Below, piece by piece: positions 18,809 through 32,384 of a stretch of DNA of 64,000 nt. Where the stretch lies: assembly GCF_041677825.1 (NCBI RefSeq), contig NZ_JBAYPG010000010.1, forward strand, positions 16,381 through 80,380, given 5' to 3'. How positions within the stretch are numbered: the stretch's first letter is position 1; every line of letters begins with the position of its first letter. Both the position numbers and the translations under genes were made by a program. The stretch is from Castellaniella sp041677825 (GTDB lineage Bacteria > Pseudomonadota > Gammaproteobacteria > Burkholderiales > Burkholderiaceae_B). The notes beneath the pieces were generated by a model. The model was not told the origin of the DNA, made no database searches, and saw nothing but the letters and a program-made list of their open reading frames with translations.

Positions 18809-19686
18809 TGGCACAGTCGCTCGAAGCCCTGTCGCGACAAGGGCATACGCTCGCCAGCATCCGTGGCATCGTGCGCACCATGAAAAGCCTGGCAGCCATC
18901 AATGCGGCGCCCTATGAAGAGGCGGCCCTGGCCATCGAGGCCTATCAGGCCACCATCCGTCGGGGGTTTTCGGCGTTCGCCCATCGCATGCAGACTGGCT
19001 GGCCCGGTACCAGTGACCGCCGAGGGATACGCCACGGGATCGTGGTGGCCTTTGGCTCCGATCATGGCTTCTGCGGCAATTACAACGAGGTGCTGGCCAC
19101 CGAAGTGCTGCAGTTGTGCGTACAGGCTGCGGATCGGCAGGAGGGGCATCCCCAGGTATTGTGCGCAGGGGCGCGCCTGCAGGCCGCCCTCGAAGAGCGC
19201 GGCATGACCGTCGAGCACCGCCTGCGCCCGCCTGCGTCGGTCGATGGCGTGGCACGCCTGGCCAGCGAAGTGGTGCAGCAGATCGAGCAGCGCAGCCGCG
19301 GCCAGCCACTCACCCGGCTGGGGGTCTGGCTGGCGTATACGCGCCGGGTCGGGCACGGGCTGCGGGCGCCGGCCATCAGCGCATTGCTGCCCTTGCCGCC
19401 CCAGTTGCTGCAGGCCCCGGCACGCTGGCCCTCGCGGGCCTTGCCGGATTTCACCCTGGCGCCGGCTGCGCAATTGTCGGCGCTGGTGCGCCACCACCTG
19501 TTTGCCAGCGTCTTTCGGGCATCGGCAGAAGCCATGGTCACGGAAAATGCCGCGCGCCTGGCCCTGATGCAGCAGGCCGAGCAATCGGTCGATGAGCGCA
19601 TGGCACAACTGAAGCTCGAGATGTCGTCTGTTCGCCAGGATCAGATCACCCAGGAGATCATGGACATCATTCTGGCGCATGGGTAG
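18808..19686 (+). CDS. atpG: N-type ATPase, gamma subunit
   Basis: The protein has 292 residues. The N-terminal coiled-coil helix (SIRGIVRTMKSLAAINAAPY) and the C-terminal helix (FASVFRASAEAMVTENAARL, then a segment ending QDQITQEIMDIILA) bracket a Rossmann-like middle with FGSDHGFCGNYNEVLA. Gamma is the central shaft. In N-ATPases the sequence is more divergent than in F1. It overlaps atpA by one base and closes the operon. No delta gene follows. Confidence 0.9.
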
Positions 19687-19689
19687 GCC

Positions 19690-19748
19690 GGGCACTGCAC
19701 TCTACCGGTATGCCCCGGGCAGGGCATTGCACTTCACCGGTATGCCCC
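19690..19748. repeat. Two 27-bp direct repeats after the N-ATPase operon
   Basis: 19690-19716 and 19722-19748 match at 24 of 27 positions and both contain ACCGGTATGCCCC. Each copy starts GGGCA and ends TGCCC, so each can form a short hairpin. They sit between atpG and trxC and may act as a weak terminator pair. Confidence 0.6.
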
Positions 19749-19805
19749 AATATAGTCTTCATCACAGTTTCTGTTGCCTTCGGGCTTCATCACAGGCCTT
19801 CCGAC

Positions 19806-20237
19806 ATGACATCCCCATTGATCGTGGCATGCCCGCATTGCCACCGCAAGAATCGCGTACCCGCCGACCGTCTGCAGGATGGCGGCCATTGCGGGGTCTG
19901 CAAGCAGCCTCTCTTCACCGGTGCCCCCATTGCCGCCGGCCAACAGGCGTTCGATGCGCACGCGGGCAGCGACCTGCCGGTGGTGGTGGATTTCTGGGCC
20001 ACATGGTGTGGCCCATGCCGCCAGTTCGCACCCATATTTGCAGATGCCGCACGGCAGCTCGAGCCGCGTGCTCGCTTCCTGAAGGTCGACACCGAGGCCG
20101 AACCTGCCCTGGCGCAACGTTTCAATATCCGCAGCATTCCGACACTGGTCATGCTCCGCCAGGGGCGCGAAGTGGCCCGGGTGTCCGGGGCCCTGCCCGC
20201 AGCCCAGTTTCGTCAGTGGGTCGAGGCGAATCTATGA
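19806..20237 (+). CDS. trxC: Thioredoxin 2 (zinc-containing thioredoxin)
   Basis: The protein has 143 residues. The N-terminal zinc site is formed by CPHC and CGVC (residues ~9-32), a feature of thioredoxin 2. The thioredoxin fold follows with the active site WCGPC in DFWATWCGPCRQFAP and the cis-proline segment RSIPTLVMLRQGREV. It reduces cytoplasmic disulfides and is often induced by oxidative stress. The start at 19806 gives the family's length. Its stop overlaps the convergent lipoprotein gene by six bases. Confidence 0.93.
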   Translation: MTSPLIVACPHCHRKNRVPADRLQDGGHCGVCKQPLFTGAPIAAGQQAFDAHAGSDLPVVVDFWATWCGPCRQFAPIFADAARQLEPRARFLKVDTEAEPALAQRFNIRSIPTLVMLRQGREVARVSGALPAAQFRQWVEANL

Positions 20238-20702
20238 GCGAGGCGTATCCTGCGGCTTCGGGCAGCCGGGCCACGCTGTGGGCGCGATGCGCGGCAATTC
20301 GTATTTCGGTGCCAGTGGCCCCTGGATCCGGCTGCCATCGGCGGCCAGGCGCACGAGCCGATTCTCGCTCACGAAGTAATGGCTGGGTTCGCTGCCCTGC
20401 AGGGTGACTGAATTGCCTTCAGGGCCCCAGGTGAAGGCCCCGTGCTCCAGCCACGGCGTGCCCGGTTTGCCCAGATAGACGAGTTGCGCGCAGTATTGCC
20501 CATCGGCGTACAGATTGATGGTGGTCTCGATGCCTTCACAATCGGCGCATGGCAGGATGCCGCGGTAGGATCCAGCCCAGTCGAGCGCATTGCGGGCATT
20601 GTGGGCGGGGTCGGGTGGGGTCGGCGCGGGTGGCCTGCCCGCACAGGCGGCGAGGCCCAGGACCATGGCGAATGCGGCCAGTTTCGTGATTGTTCTGAAC
20701 AT
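20232..20702 (-). CDS. NlpE-like outer-membrane lipoprotein
   Basis: The protein has 156 residues from the ATG at 20702, which is preceded by AGGAGG. The signal ends in the lipobox LAAC. The mature part carries the NlpE N-terminal pattern WAGSYRGILPCADCEGIETT with its CxxC, followed by a small beta-rich domain. NlpE of E. coli senses surface contact and envelope stress through Cpx. Only the N-terminal NlpE domain is present here, as in many shorter homologues. The gene is convergent with trxC. Confidence 0.8.
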   Translation of the reverse strand: MFRTITKLAAFAMVLGLAACAGRPPAPTPPDPAHNARNALDWAGSYRGILPCADCEGIETTINLYADGQYCAQLVYLGKPGTPWLEHGAFTWGPEGNSVTLQGSEPSHYFVSENRLVRLAADGSRIQGPLAPKYELPRIAPTAWPGCPKPQDTPRS

Positions 20703-20897
20703 GCGGTGGTCCTCCTTGGGTATCCCCTGCGGTTTGCGCGGTGTGCGCGATCTCATGTGCCAGGTTCAATCCATGCACCTGGCTTGACTACTATAACGGG
20801 TCTGGTCCTGCAATCGGTCTGGGCCGGGTTGCACAAAAAGCGAGCATAATCACAAAAATCGCATCATGATGGTGCATCCCCAACGAATGGAACTTCC

Positions 20898-22022
20898 GTG
20901 GGCAAACCGGTCCTTCATCGTCTGCTGCTGGACAGCCAGCGCACCGCCCTGGTGCTGCTCGACCACACGCTGACCATCCATTATCTCAACGCGGCCGCTG
21001 AGGCATTGCTGTCCGCCAGCCGCCGGCACCTGCGGGCGCGCGCGCTCGAGTCCTGCTGGCAGGACGATGGCGGCATGGCCGATACCCTGCGGGAATGCCT
21101 GAAGATCGGGCAGTCGATCACCTGCCGCGAAGTGCCTGTGCGTACCTTGACGGGCATGATGCAGACCATAGACTACAGCGTTGCACGGCTGGAGAAAGAC
21201 GGCCAGGTCGATGCGCATGCAGGCAGCCGCACCCCGTTTCTGCTGCTGGAGATGCAGCCGGTCGAGCGCCAGTTGCGCCTGTCCCGCGAGGAGGGTCGCG
21301 CCCAGGCACAACAGGCCATCAACCAGCTCGTGCGGGGCATGGCCCACGAGATCCGCAATCCGCTGGGGGGCATACGCGGGGCGGCGCAACTGATGGCCAC
21401 GGCCCTGCCGGACCCCGAATGGCAGGAGTACCTGAACGTCATCATCGCCGAGAGTGATCGGCTGCAGGCACTGGCTGGGCGCATGCTGGGTATCGGCCCG
21501 GCCGCTGCGCGCAGTGAAGTCAATATCCATGAATGTCTCGAGCGTGCGCGCACGCTGGTACAGGTCGAGCAGCCGGGGTTGCCGATCATGCGCGACTATG
21601 ATCCCAGCCTGCCCACCATTCTGGCCGATCACGACCAGCTTGTGCAGGTGTTGCTGAATCTGGTGCGCAATGCCATGCAAGTCCTGGTGGAACATGCTGT
21701 GCCCGATGCGCGCATCCTGCTGCGCACGCGCGCGGATCGCCAGTTGACCCTGCATGGCCGGTGTCACCGGCTGGTGCTGCGCATCGACGTCATCGACAAT
21801 GGCCCCGGCGTGCCCGAATCGCTGCAGGACGCCCTGTTCTTTCCCATGGTGACGGGCCGCGCCAACGGCATCGGGCTCGGGCTGCCACTGGCGCAGGACA
21901 TCGCCCGCCGGCACCATGGGCTGATCGATTGCTGTAGCCAGCCCGGCTGCACGTGTTTCAGCCTGCTGCTGCCGGTGATGGCCGACCGGCTGCCTGTCCT
22001 GCAGGAGCCTTGCCATGTCTGA
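20898..22022 (+). CDS. glnL: Nitrogen regulation sensor kinase NtrB
   Basis: The protein has 374 residues. It starts with GTG at 20898, as no in-frame ATG is near. An N-terminal PAS-like domain spans ~10-120, and the phospho-acceptor His150 is in GMAHEIRNPLGGIRGAAQLM. ATPase boxes include VLLNLVRNAMQVLVE and the GIGLGLPLAQDIARRHHGLI segment. NtrB, controlled by PII, phosphorylates or dephosphorylates NtrC according to nitrogen status, acting in the cytoplasm. It overlaps ntrC by eight bases. Upstream half-sites resembling GGTGCA are present but not convincing operators. Confidence 0.93.
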   Translation: MGKPVLHRLLLDSQRTALVLLDHTLTIHYLNAAAEALLSASRRHLRARALESCWQDDGGMADTLRECLKIGQSITCREVPVRTLTGMMQTIDYSVARLEKDGQVDAHAGSRTPFLLLEMQPVERQLRLSREEGRAQAQQAINQLVRGMAHEIRNPLGGIRGAAQLMATALPDPEWQEYLNVIIAESDRLQALAGRMLGIGPAAARSEVNIHECLERARTLVQVEQPGLPIMRDYDPSLPTILADHDQLVQVLLNLVRNAMQVLVEHAVPDARILLRTRADRQLTLHGRCHRLVLRIDVIDNGPGVPESLQDALFFPMVTGRANGIGLGLPLAQDIARRHHGLIDCCSQPGCTCFSLLLPVMADRLPVLQEPCHV

Positions 22023-23526
22023 CACGATCTGGATCCTGGATGACGATCGCTCGATCCGCTGGGTGCTGGAAAAAACCCTGCAACCCGAAGGCTATGCCAT
22101 CACCACGTTCGACAATGCCGATGATGCGCTGAACCGGCTCGAGGCCGGTGAACCGGCGCCCGATGTGCTCATCACCGACATCCGCATGCCGGGCACCGAC
22201 GGGCTGCATACCCTGCGCTGGCTGCGGGCACGCTATCCGGACTTGCCGGTCATCGTCACCACGGCCTTTCCCGACCTGGACGCCGCCGTGAATTCCTATC
22301 AGGGCGGGGCATTCGATTACCTGCCCAAGCCATTCGACATCCACGATGTGAACGCGCTCGTCGGCAGCGCGCTGTCGAGGCGGGAGGCAGGGGCCACCGC
22401 GGATGCCGGTGGCCCCGCGTCTCCGGTGCCCGACATCATCGGCGTGTCCGCCGCCATGCAGAACGTCTTCCGGGCCATCGGCCGGCTGAGCCAGTCATCA
22501 GCCACGGTGCTGATCAACGGCGCCTCGGGGACGGGCAAAGAGCGTGTTGCGCAGGCCCTGCACCAGCGCTCGGCGCGTGCCTCCAGGCCGTTTCTTGCCC
22601 TCAATATGGCGGCGATCCCGCAGGAGCTCATCGAGTCGGAACTGTTCGGTCACGAACGTGGCGCCTTCACAGGCGCCAATAACCGGCGCATCGGACGCTT
22701 CGAGCAGGCCGACGGCGGCACGCTGTTCCTCGACGAAATCGGCGATATGCGGCTGGACGTGCAGACGCGACTGCTGCGCGTGCTCCAGGAGGGCGAATTC
22801 TATCGGGTGGGCGGCACCTCGCTCATCGAGGTGGACGTGCGCATCATCGCCGCAACCCACCAGGACCTGGCGCAGCGGGTCCAGGAGGGCCGTTTTCGGC
22901 AGGATCTGTTCTACCGGTTGAATGTGATCAACATCCGCCTGCCCGATCTGGCCCAGCGTCCCGAAGACATCCCCCAGCTGGCGTACCACTTTCTGTCTCA
23001 GGCAGCGCGGGAGATGGGTGTAGAGCAGAAACGGCTGGATGACGACGTCATGCGCCTGCTCGCGCAATTGCCCTGGCCGGGCAACGTGCGCCAGCTTGAG
23101 AATCTCTGCCGCTGGCTGACCGTGATGGTGGCCGGTGGCATCATCCGCCGGGGCGATCTGCCCGACACATTGCTGGCCGACGCCCGGACACCCGTCGCAT
23201 CGGCACAGCCGGCGTTCGACATCCCGGCGACGCCTGCACCGCCCACGCCTGCACGGTCCGCGCCTGCATCGGCTATCCCTGCACGAACGGGGCCGGTTAC
23301 AGCCGCCCCGCCTGACTGGCCGCAGGCCTTGCGGGCCTGGGCCGACGATGCGCTGGCCGCTGGCGCACAGGATCTCCTGGCCCGGGCCCTGCCGATTTTC
23401 GAACGCACACTGATTGACGCGGCCCTGGGCGCGTCACATGGCAAGCGCCAGGAAGCCGCCCGGCGCCTGGGCTGGGGGCGCAACACGCTGGCGCGCAAGT
23501 GCCGCGAGCGGCCGCCCACGCCCTGA
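22015..23526 (+). CDS. glnG: Nitrogen regulation response regulator NtrC (sigma-54 activator)
   Basis: The protein has 503 residues. The receiver domain holds the phospho-acceptor Asp55 in LITDIRMPG. The AAA+ domain has Walker A GASGTGKE at 169-176 and the sigma-54 contact loop GAFTGA at 216-221. A Pro/Ala-rich linker (~400-425) leads to a Fis-type helix-turn-helix at the end (KRQEAARRLGWGRNTLARK). It opens sigma-54 promoters and is expected to drive the glnA operon 9 kb away in this window. The start overlaps ntrB by eight bases, so the pair is translationally coupled. Confidence 0.95.
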   Translation: MSDTIWILDDDRSIRWVLEKTLQPEGYAITTFDNADDALNRLEAGEPAPDVLITDIRMPGTDGLHTLRWLRARYPDLPVIVTTAFPDLDAAVNSYQGGAFDYLPKPFDIHDVNALVGSALSRREAGATADAGGPASPVPDIIGVSAAMQNVFRAIGRLSQSSATVLINGASGTGKERVAQALHQRSARASRPFLALNMAAIPQELIESELFGHERGAFTGANNRRIGRFEQADGGTLFLDEIGDMRLDVQTRLLRVLQEGEFYRVGGTSLIEVDVRIIAATHQDLAQRVQEGRFRQDLFYRLNVINIRLPDLAQRPEDIPQLAYHFLSQAAREMGVEQKRLDDDVMRLLAQLPWPGNVRQLENLCRWLTVMVAGGIIRRGDLPDTLLADARTPVASAQPAFDIPATPAPPTPARSAPASAIPARTGPVTAAPPDWPQALRAWADDALAAGAQDLLARALPIFERTLIDAALGASHGKRQEAARRLGWGRNTLARKCRERPPTP

Positions 23527-23586
23527 TCCAGCCCCTGCCATGGATCGCTGATCGCCCGGCGCAACTGGCCGGTAGACCACGCGTGC

Positions 23587-24570
23587 CTACAGCAACATCT
23601 GGCGCAACTCGGCCGCGGGCCGCGGCGACAGCAGCGCGGGGGCCACGTCAAAGACGCTGTATGCACCGGTCAGGCCCTGCGCCTTCATGCGTTGCGCCGC
23701 ACGGGCATAGGCCACCATGACCGAGGCCGTGAATTCGGGATTGCTCTGCAACTGCAATGAAAATTCACAGGTCTGCGCGGTGCCTGCACCTGTGCTGCCG
23801 CTGCGAATGACGAAGCCGCCGTGCGGCATCCCTTTGTGATCCGCCTGCAGTTGCGCCTCCGAGATGAAATTCACCTGGGTATCGTATTCATCAAAATAAT
23901 ACGGCATCGACACGATCGCCTCGCGCACGGTCTGCGGGTTGGCGCCCTCTTCGAGTACGACGTAACACTCGCGGGTATGCTTCTGGCGCGTGGAAAGCGC
24001 GGGGTTCTCGCCATTGCGTACCTGTGCCAGGGCTGTGGGCACCGGAACAGTGTATTGCACGGCAGCGCGCACACCGGGTATGCGGCGGATCGCATCGGAG
24101 TGCCCCTGGCTGACGCCCTTGCCCCAGAATGTGTGCGTCGTGCCTTGCGGCAGTACCGCCTCGGCCAGCAGGCGGTTCAGCGAGAACAGCCCGGGATCCC
24201 AGCCGATGGAAACCAGCGAGACGTTGTGCCCCTGGCGCGCGGCCTCGTCCATGGCCGCGTAGTAATCGGGAATCCGGGCATGCGTATCGAAGCTGTCCAC
24301 CGTGGTGAAACGCCCAGCCAGTGCAGGGCCCTGTTCGGGCAGGTCGCTTCTGGAACCGCCGCACAGGATCAGCACGTCGATCGTATCCTGGTGACTGTCA
24401 ATATCACTCAGGGCGTATACCGGCACGCCAGCCGTCAGAGGCTGGATGTCCTCTGCGGGGCGGCGGCTGAAAATACCGACCAGGTGCATGTCCAGTGCCT
24501 GGGCAAGCGCCTGCTCGACGCCTCGTCCAAGGTTGCCGTGGCCCACGATGGCGGCACGAATTTCGCTCAT
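23587..24570 (-). CDS. ddh: Meso-diaminopimelate D-dehydrogenase (first copy)
   Basis: The protein has 327 residues. The N-terminal Rossmann motif is AAIVGHGNLGRGVEQAL. Ddh-typical stretches are VSIGWDPGLFSLNRLL, FWGKGVSQGHSDAIRRIPGV and HGGFVIRSG. The enzyme reversibly aminates L-2-amino-6-oxopimelate with NH4+ and NADPH, a one-step route to meso-DAP for lysine and peptidoglycan. GAGGAT lies before the start. It lies between ntrC and gltD, so it may join ammonium assimilation. A second copy is at 60797-61789. Confidence 0.92.
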   Translation of the reverse strand: MSEIRAAIVGHGNLGRGVEQALAQALDMHLVGIFSRRPAEDIQPLTAGVPVYALSDIDSHQDTIDVLILCGGSRSDLPEQGPALAGRFTTVDSFDTHARIPDYYAAMDEAARQGHNVSLVSIGWDPGLFSLNRLLAEAVLPQGTTHTFWGKGVSQGHSDAIRRIPGVRAAVQYTVPVPTALAQVRNGENPALSTRQKHTRECYVVLEEGANPQTVREAIVSMPYYFDEYDTQVNFISEAQLQADHKGMPHGGFVIRSGSTGAGTAQTCEFSLQLQSNPEFTASVMVAYARAAQRMKAQGLTGAYSVFDVAPALLSPRPAAELRQMLL

Positions 24571-24674
24571 GTTGCTATCCTCTTGCGGTCACCCGCATGG
24601 TTGATCAAACGGCCATGCCGGGCGTCGCGCCCGACCTGAGCCTGCCCAGATACAAGCAAAAATCATGCCAATAC

Positions 24675-26159
24675 TCAACGGGGCAAGTGACTCGACCCCA
24701 TCAGGTACTGATCGACCGCACGGGCGCACTGGCGTCCTTCCCGAATCGCCCAGACTACCAAAGACTGCCCTCGGCGCATGTCGCCCGCAGCAAAGACGTT
24801 ATGAACGCTCGTCCGGTAGCGGGTGCCCTCGTCGCCGCCAGTCGCCACGTTGCCGCGCGCATCGCGCGCCACACCGAAGGCATCCACCACGGCCTGGCGC
24901 GGGCACTCGAAGCCCATGGCCAGCAGCACCAGATCGGCCGGCATGTCGAATGCGCTGTCCGGAACCGGCACCATCTCGCGCCCGCGCCACTGGACGCGCG
25001 TACAGGAGACGCTGCGCACGCGTCCCGCATCATCTCCGTTGAAACGCAGGGTCCGTATGGCCCAGTCGCGCTGGCAGCCTTCTTCATGTGAACTCGAGGT
25101 CCGCAGGCGCAGTGGCCAACCCGGCCAGGTCATGAGTCTGTCGGGGGTAACGGGCGGCATGGACATGAGTTCGAATTGCGCGACGGCCTGTGCGCCCTGG
25201 CGATTGCAGGTGCCCACGCAGTCCGAACCCGTATCCCCGCCGCCGATGACAATCACCCGCTTGCCCTGGGCGGTGCACCGTTGCGCGAGATCGTCGCCGG
25301 CGTCGACATGATTCTGTTCGGGCAGGAAATCGAGTGCAAAGCGCACGCCGTCCAGCGCGCGGCCGGGGATCGGCAGATCCCTGGGCGTTTCCGAGCCGCC
25401 CGCCATGACGATGGCGTCGAATTCCCGCAACAGGGTGTCTGGGTGCACACAGGTGACGGGCGCCATGCCGTGACTGAAGCGGCTGGCATCCGCGGCGTGC
25501 CCGACGTAGCTGCTGCTGCGAAAGACCACACCCTCTTGCTCCATCTGGACGATGCGGCGGTCGATGTGCCGCTTCTCCAGTTTGAAGTCGGGTATGCCAT
25601 AGCGCAGCAGGCCGCCGATGCGGTCGTTCTTCTCGAAGACGGTCACTGCATGCCCGGCACGCGCCAATTGCTGTGCGCAGGCCAGTCCCGCAGGACCGGA
25701 TCCCATGATGGCCACCCGTTTGCCAGTCTGTTCTTCGGCGGGCATGGGCACGACCCAACCCTCGGCCCAGCCCCGCTCGATGATGGCATGCTCGATGGAT
25801 TTGATTCCCACCGGATCGTCGGAAAGCGCCAGGGAACAGGCCGCTTCGCAAGGCGCCGGACAGATGCGGCCCGTGAATTCCGGGAAATTGTTGGTCGACA
25901 GCAGGCGTTGCAGTGCAGCATGCCAATCATCGCGGAACACCAGATCGTTCCAGTCGGGAATGATGTTGCCCACCGGACAGCCGTGGCTGCAATAGGGAAT
26001 GCCGCAATCCATGCATCGCGCAGCCTGCTTGCGGGCCGTGGCCGTGTCCATGGGTTCGACGAATTCAAGGAAGTCATGCACGCGTACTGCGGGTGACCGG
26101 GTCGGCGCCTTCTGGCGCGGAATCCGCATGAAGCCGCGCAATTTGTCCATATCGTCCAT
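24675..26159 (-). CDS. gltD: Glutamate synthase, small (beta) subunit
   Basis: The protein has 494 residues. The N-terminal iron-sulfur region has Cys49, 52, 57 and 61 (CMDCGIPYCSHGCPVGN) and a second cluster pattern CPAPCEAAC. The FAD fold begins VAIMGSGPAGLACAQQLA, and the NADPH fold is VIVIGGGDTGSDCVG. It passes electrons from NADPH to the large subunit. AAGGAG lies six bases before the start, and the gene begins 12 bases after the gltB stop, so it is the last gene of the glnA-gltB-gltD operon. Confidence 0.95.
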   Translation of the reverse strand: MDDMDKLRGFMRIPRQKAPTRSPAVRVHDFLEFVEPMDTATARKQAARCMDCGIPYCSHGCPVGNIIPDWNDLVFRDDWHAALQRLLSTNNFPEFTGRICPAPCEAACSLALSDDPVGIKSIEHAIIERGWAEGWVVPMPAEEQTGKRVAIMGSGPAGLACAQQLARAGHAVTVFEKNDRIGGLLRYGIPDFKLEKRHIDRRIVQMEQEGVVFRSSSYVGHAADASRFSHGMAPVTCVHPDTLLREFDAIVMAGGSETPRDLPIPGRALDGVRFALDFLPEQNHVDAGDDLAQRCTAQGKRVIVIGGGDTGSDCVGTCNRQGAQAVAQFELMSMPPVTPDRLMTWPGWPLRLRTSSSHEEGCQRDWAIRTLRFNGDDAGRVRSVSCTRVQWRGREMVPVPDSAFDMPADLVLLAMGFECPRQAVVDAFGVARDARGNVATGGDEGTRYRTSVHNVFAAGDMRRGQSLVVWAIREGRQCARAVDQYLMGSSHLPR

Positions 26160-26171
26160 GCTGTACTCCTT

Positions 26172-30881
<4,710 letters not shown>

Positions 30882-30891
30882 CGCGTCACCT

Positions 30892-32298
30892 TCAGACCGA
30901 GTAGTACAGGTCGAATTCGACCGGGCAGGGCGCCATGGCCACGCGCTGGACCTGCTCGCGCTTGAGCGCTGCGTAGGCCGCCAGCATGTCTTCGCTGAAC
31001 ACGCCGCCTTGCGTCAGGAAATCATGATCCTGCTCCAGACGGTCCAGTGCCTGCGCCAGCGATGTGGCGACGCACGGCACCCCCTGCGCCTCTTCGATCG
31101 GCAGGTCGTACAGGTTCTTGTCCATGGCATCGCCTGGATCGATCTTGTTCAGGATGCCATCCAGGCCCGCCATCAGGAGCGCAGCAAAGCCCAGGTACGG
31201 ATTGCAGGCGGGGTCGGGAAAACGTGCCTCGATGCGTCGCGCCGATGGGCTGCCCACGAGCGGGATGCGGATGGACGCCGAGCGGTTGCGGGCCGAGTAC
31301 GCCAGCATGACCGGCGCCTCGAATCCGGGCACCAGGCGCTTGTAGGAGTTGGTGGTGGGGTTGGTGAAGGCGTTCAGCGCCTGGGCGTGCCGAATGATGC
31401 CACCGAGGTAGTGCAGGGCCATTTCGGACAGGCCGGCATAGGCGTTGCCGGCAAACAGATTGACCCCGTCCTTCACGAGCGATTGGTGGACGTGCATGCC
31501 TGAACCATTGTCGCCCAGAAGCGGCTTGGGCATGAAAGTGGCGGTCTTGCCGCAGGCGTGCGCTGCGCTGTGTACGCAATACTTGAGGATCTGCACCTCG
31601 TCGGCCTTGCGTGTGAGGGTATTGGCCCGTACGCCGATCTCGCACTGGCCCGCGGTGGCGACTTCGTGGTGATGCACCTCGACCTCGAGCCCCATGGCCG
31701 CCATGGCATCGCACATGGCGCCGCGCAGGTCTCGCAGGGAGTCCATGGGCGGCACCGGAAAATAGCCACCCTTGACATGTGGCCGGTGGCCATGGTTCGG
31801 GCTGTCTGACGCCGCGCTCATCCAGGCCCCTTCGCTCGACACGATTTCATAAAGGGCCGCTTGCATGTCGGTCTGCCAGCGTACGCCGTCGAACACGAAG
31901 AACTCGGGTTCCGGGCCAAAGAGTGCCGCATCGGCCACCGCACACGCCTGGAGGAACGTCTCGGCGCGCAGCGCGATGGAACGCGGATCCCGCTCATAGC
32001 CTTGCAGCGTGGCCGGATCCTGCACGGTGCAGGTCACCATGACCGTTGCTGCGGCGGCAAAGGGGTCCACCACAGCCGTTGCGTCGTCAGGCATCAGAAG
32101 CATGTCCGACTCATGCACGGACTTCCAGCCCTGGATCGACGAGCCGTCGAACATGCGTCCCTCGTGCAGCGCGGTGGCATCGAAGGTGGCCGCGGGATAG
32201 GTGATGTGATGCGCCTTGCCATGGGTATCCGTGAATCGGAGATCTACCCACTGGGCGTCGTGTTGCTGGATCAGGTCGAGCGTTCTTGAATCGGACAT
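30892..32298 (-). CDS. glnA: Glutamine synthetase type I (beta)
   Basis: The protein has 468 residues from the ATG at 32298. Catalytic features include the NGSGMHVHQSL glutamate-binding loop, the KPLLGDN region and the latch EEAQGVP. Tyr397, in KNLYDLP, is the adenylylation site of beta-type enzymes, so activity is likely controlled by GlnE. It makes glutamine from glutamate, ATP and ammonia as a dodecamer. A sigma-54 promoter lies 55-71 bp upstream. It is first in the operon with gltB and gltD, so the whole GS-GOGAT cycle would be co-expressed. Confidence 0.96.
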   Translation of the reverse strand: MSDSRTLDLIQQHDAQWVDLRFTDTHGKAHHITYPAATFDATALHEGRMFDGSSIQGWKSVHESDMLLMPDDATAVVDPFAAAATVMVTCTVQDPATLQGYERDPRSIALRAETFLQACAVADAALFGPEPEFFVFDGVRWQTDMQAALYEIVSSEGAWMSAASDSPNHGHRPHVKGGYFPVPPMDSLRDLRGAMCDAMAAMGLEVEVHHHEVATAGQCEIGVRANTLTRKADEVQILKYCVHSAAHACGKTATFMPKPLLGDNGSGMHVHQSLVKDGVNLFAGNAYAGLSEMALHYLGGIIRHAQALNAFTNPTTNSYKRLVPGFEAPVMLAYSARNRSASIRIPLVGSPSARRIEARFPDPACNPYLGFAALLMAGLDGILNKIDPGDAMDKNLYDLPIEEAQGVPCVATSLAQALDRLEQDHDFLTQGGVFSEDMLAAYAALKREQVQRVAMAPCPVEFDLYYSV

Positions 32299-32352
32299 GG
32301 GATGTGCCTCTGCAGGGCCGAACCACCATGGTCCGGCGCACATCCATCATTA

Positions 32353-32369
32353 AGCAAAAAACATGCCAA
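32353..32369 (-). promoter_or_regulatory. Sigma-54 promoter of glnA-gltB-gltD
   Basis: On the minus strand the bases read TTGGCATG-N4-TTGCT, with GG and GC exactly 12 bases apart as required for the -24/-12 elements (consensus TGGCACG-N4-TTGCW). Transcription would start near 32342, giving a leader of about 44 bases before glnA. It lies 15 bp past the rpoN stop. NtrC-binding sites would have to lie inside rpoN; I did not find a clear one. Confidence 0.8.
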
Positions 32370-32384
32370 ACCAGAGCTGTGCGG

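Noticed and set aside
20821..20897. NtrC or sigma-54 site before ntrB
   Set aside because: Half-sites such as GGTGCA are present but no full palindrome, and no GG/GC pair has the correct 12-base spacing.
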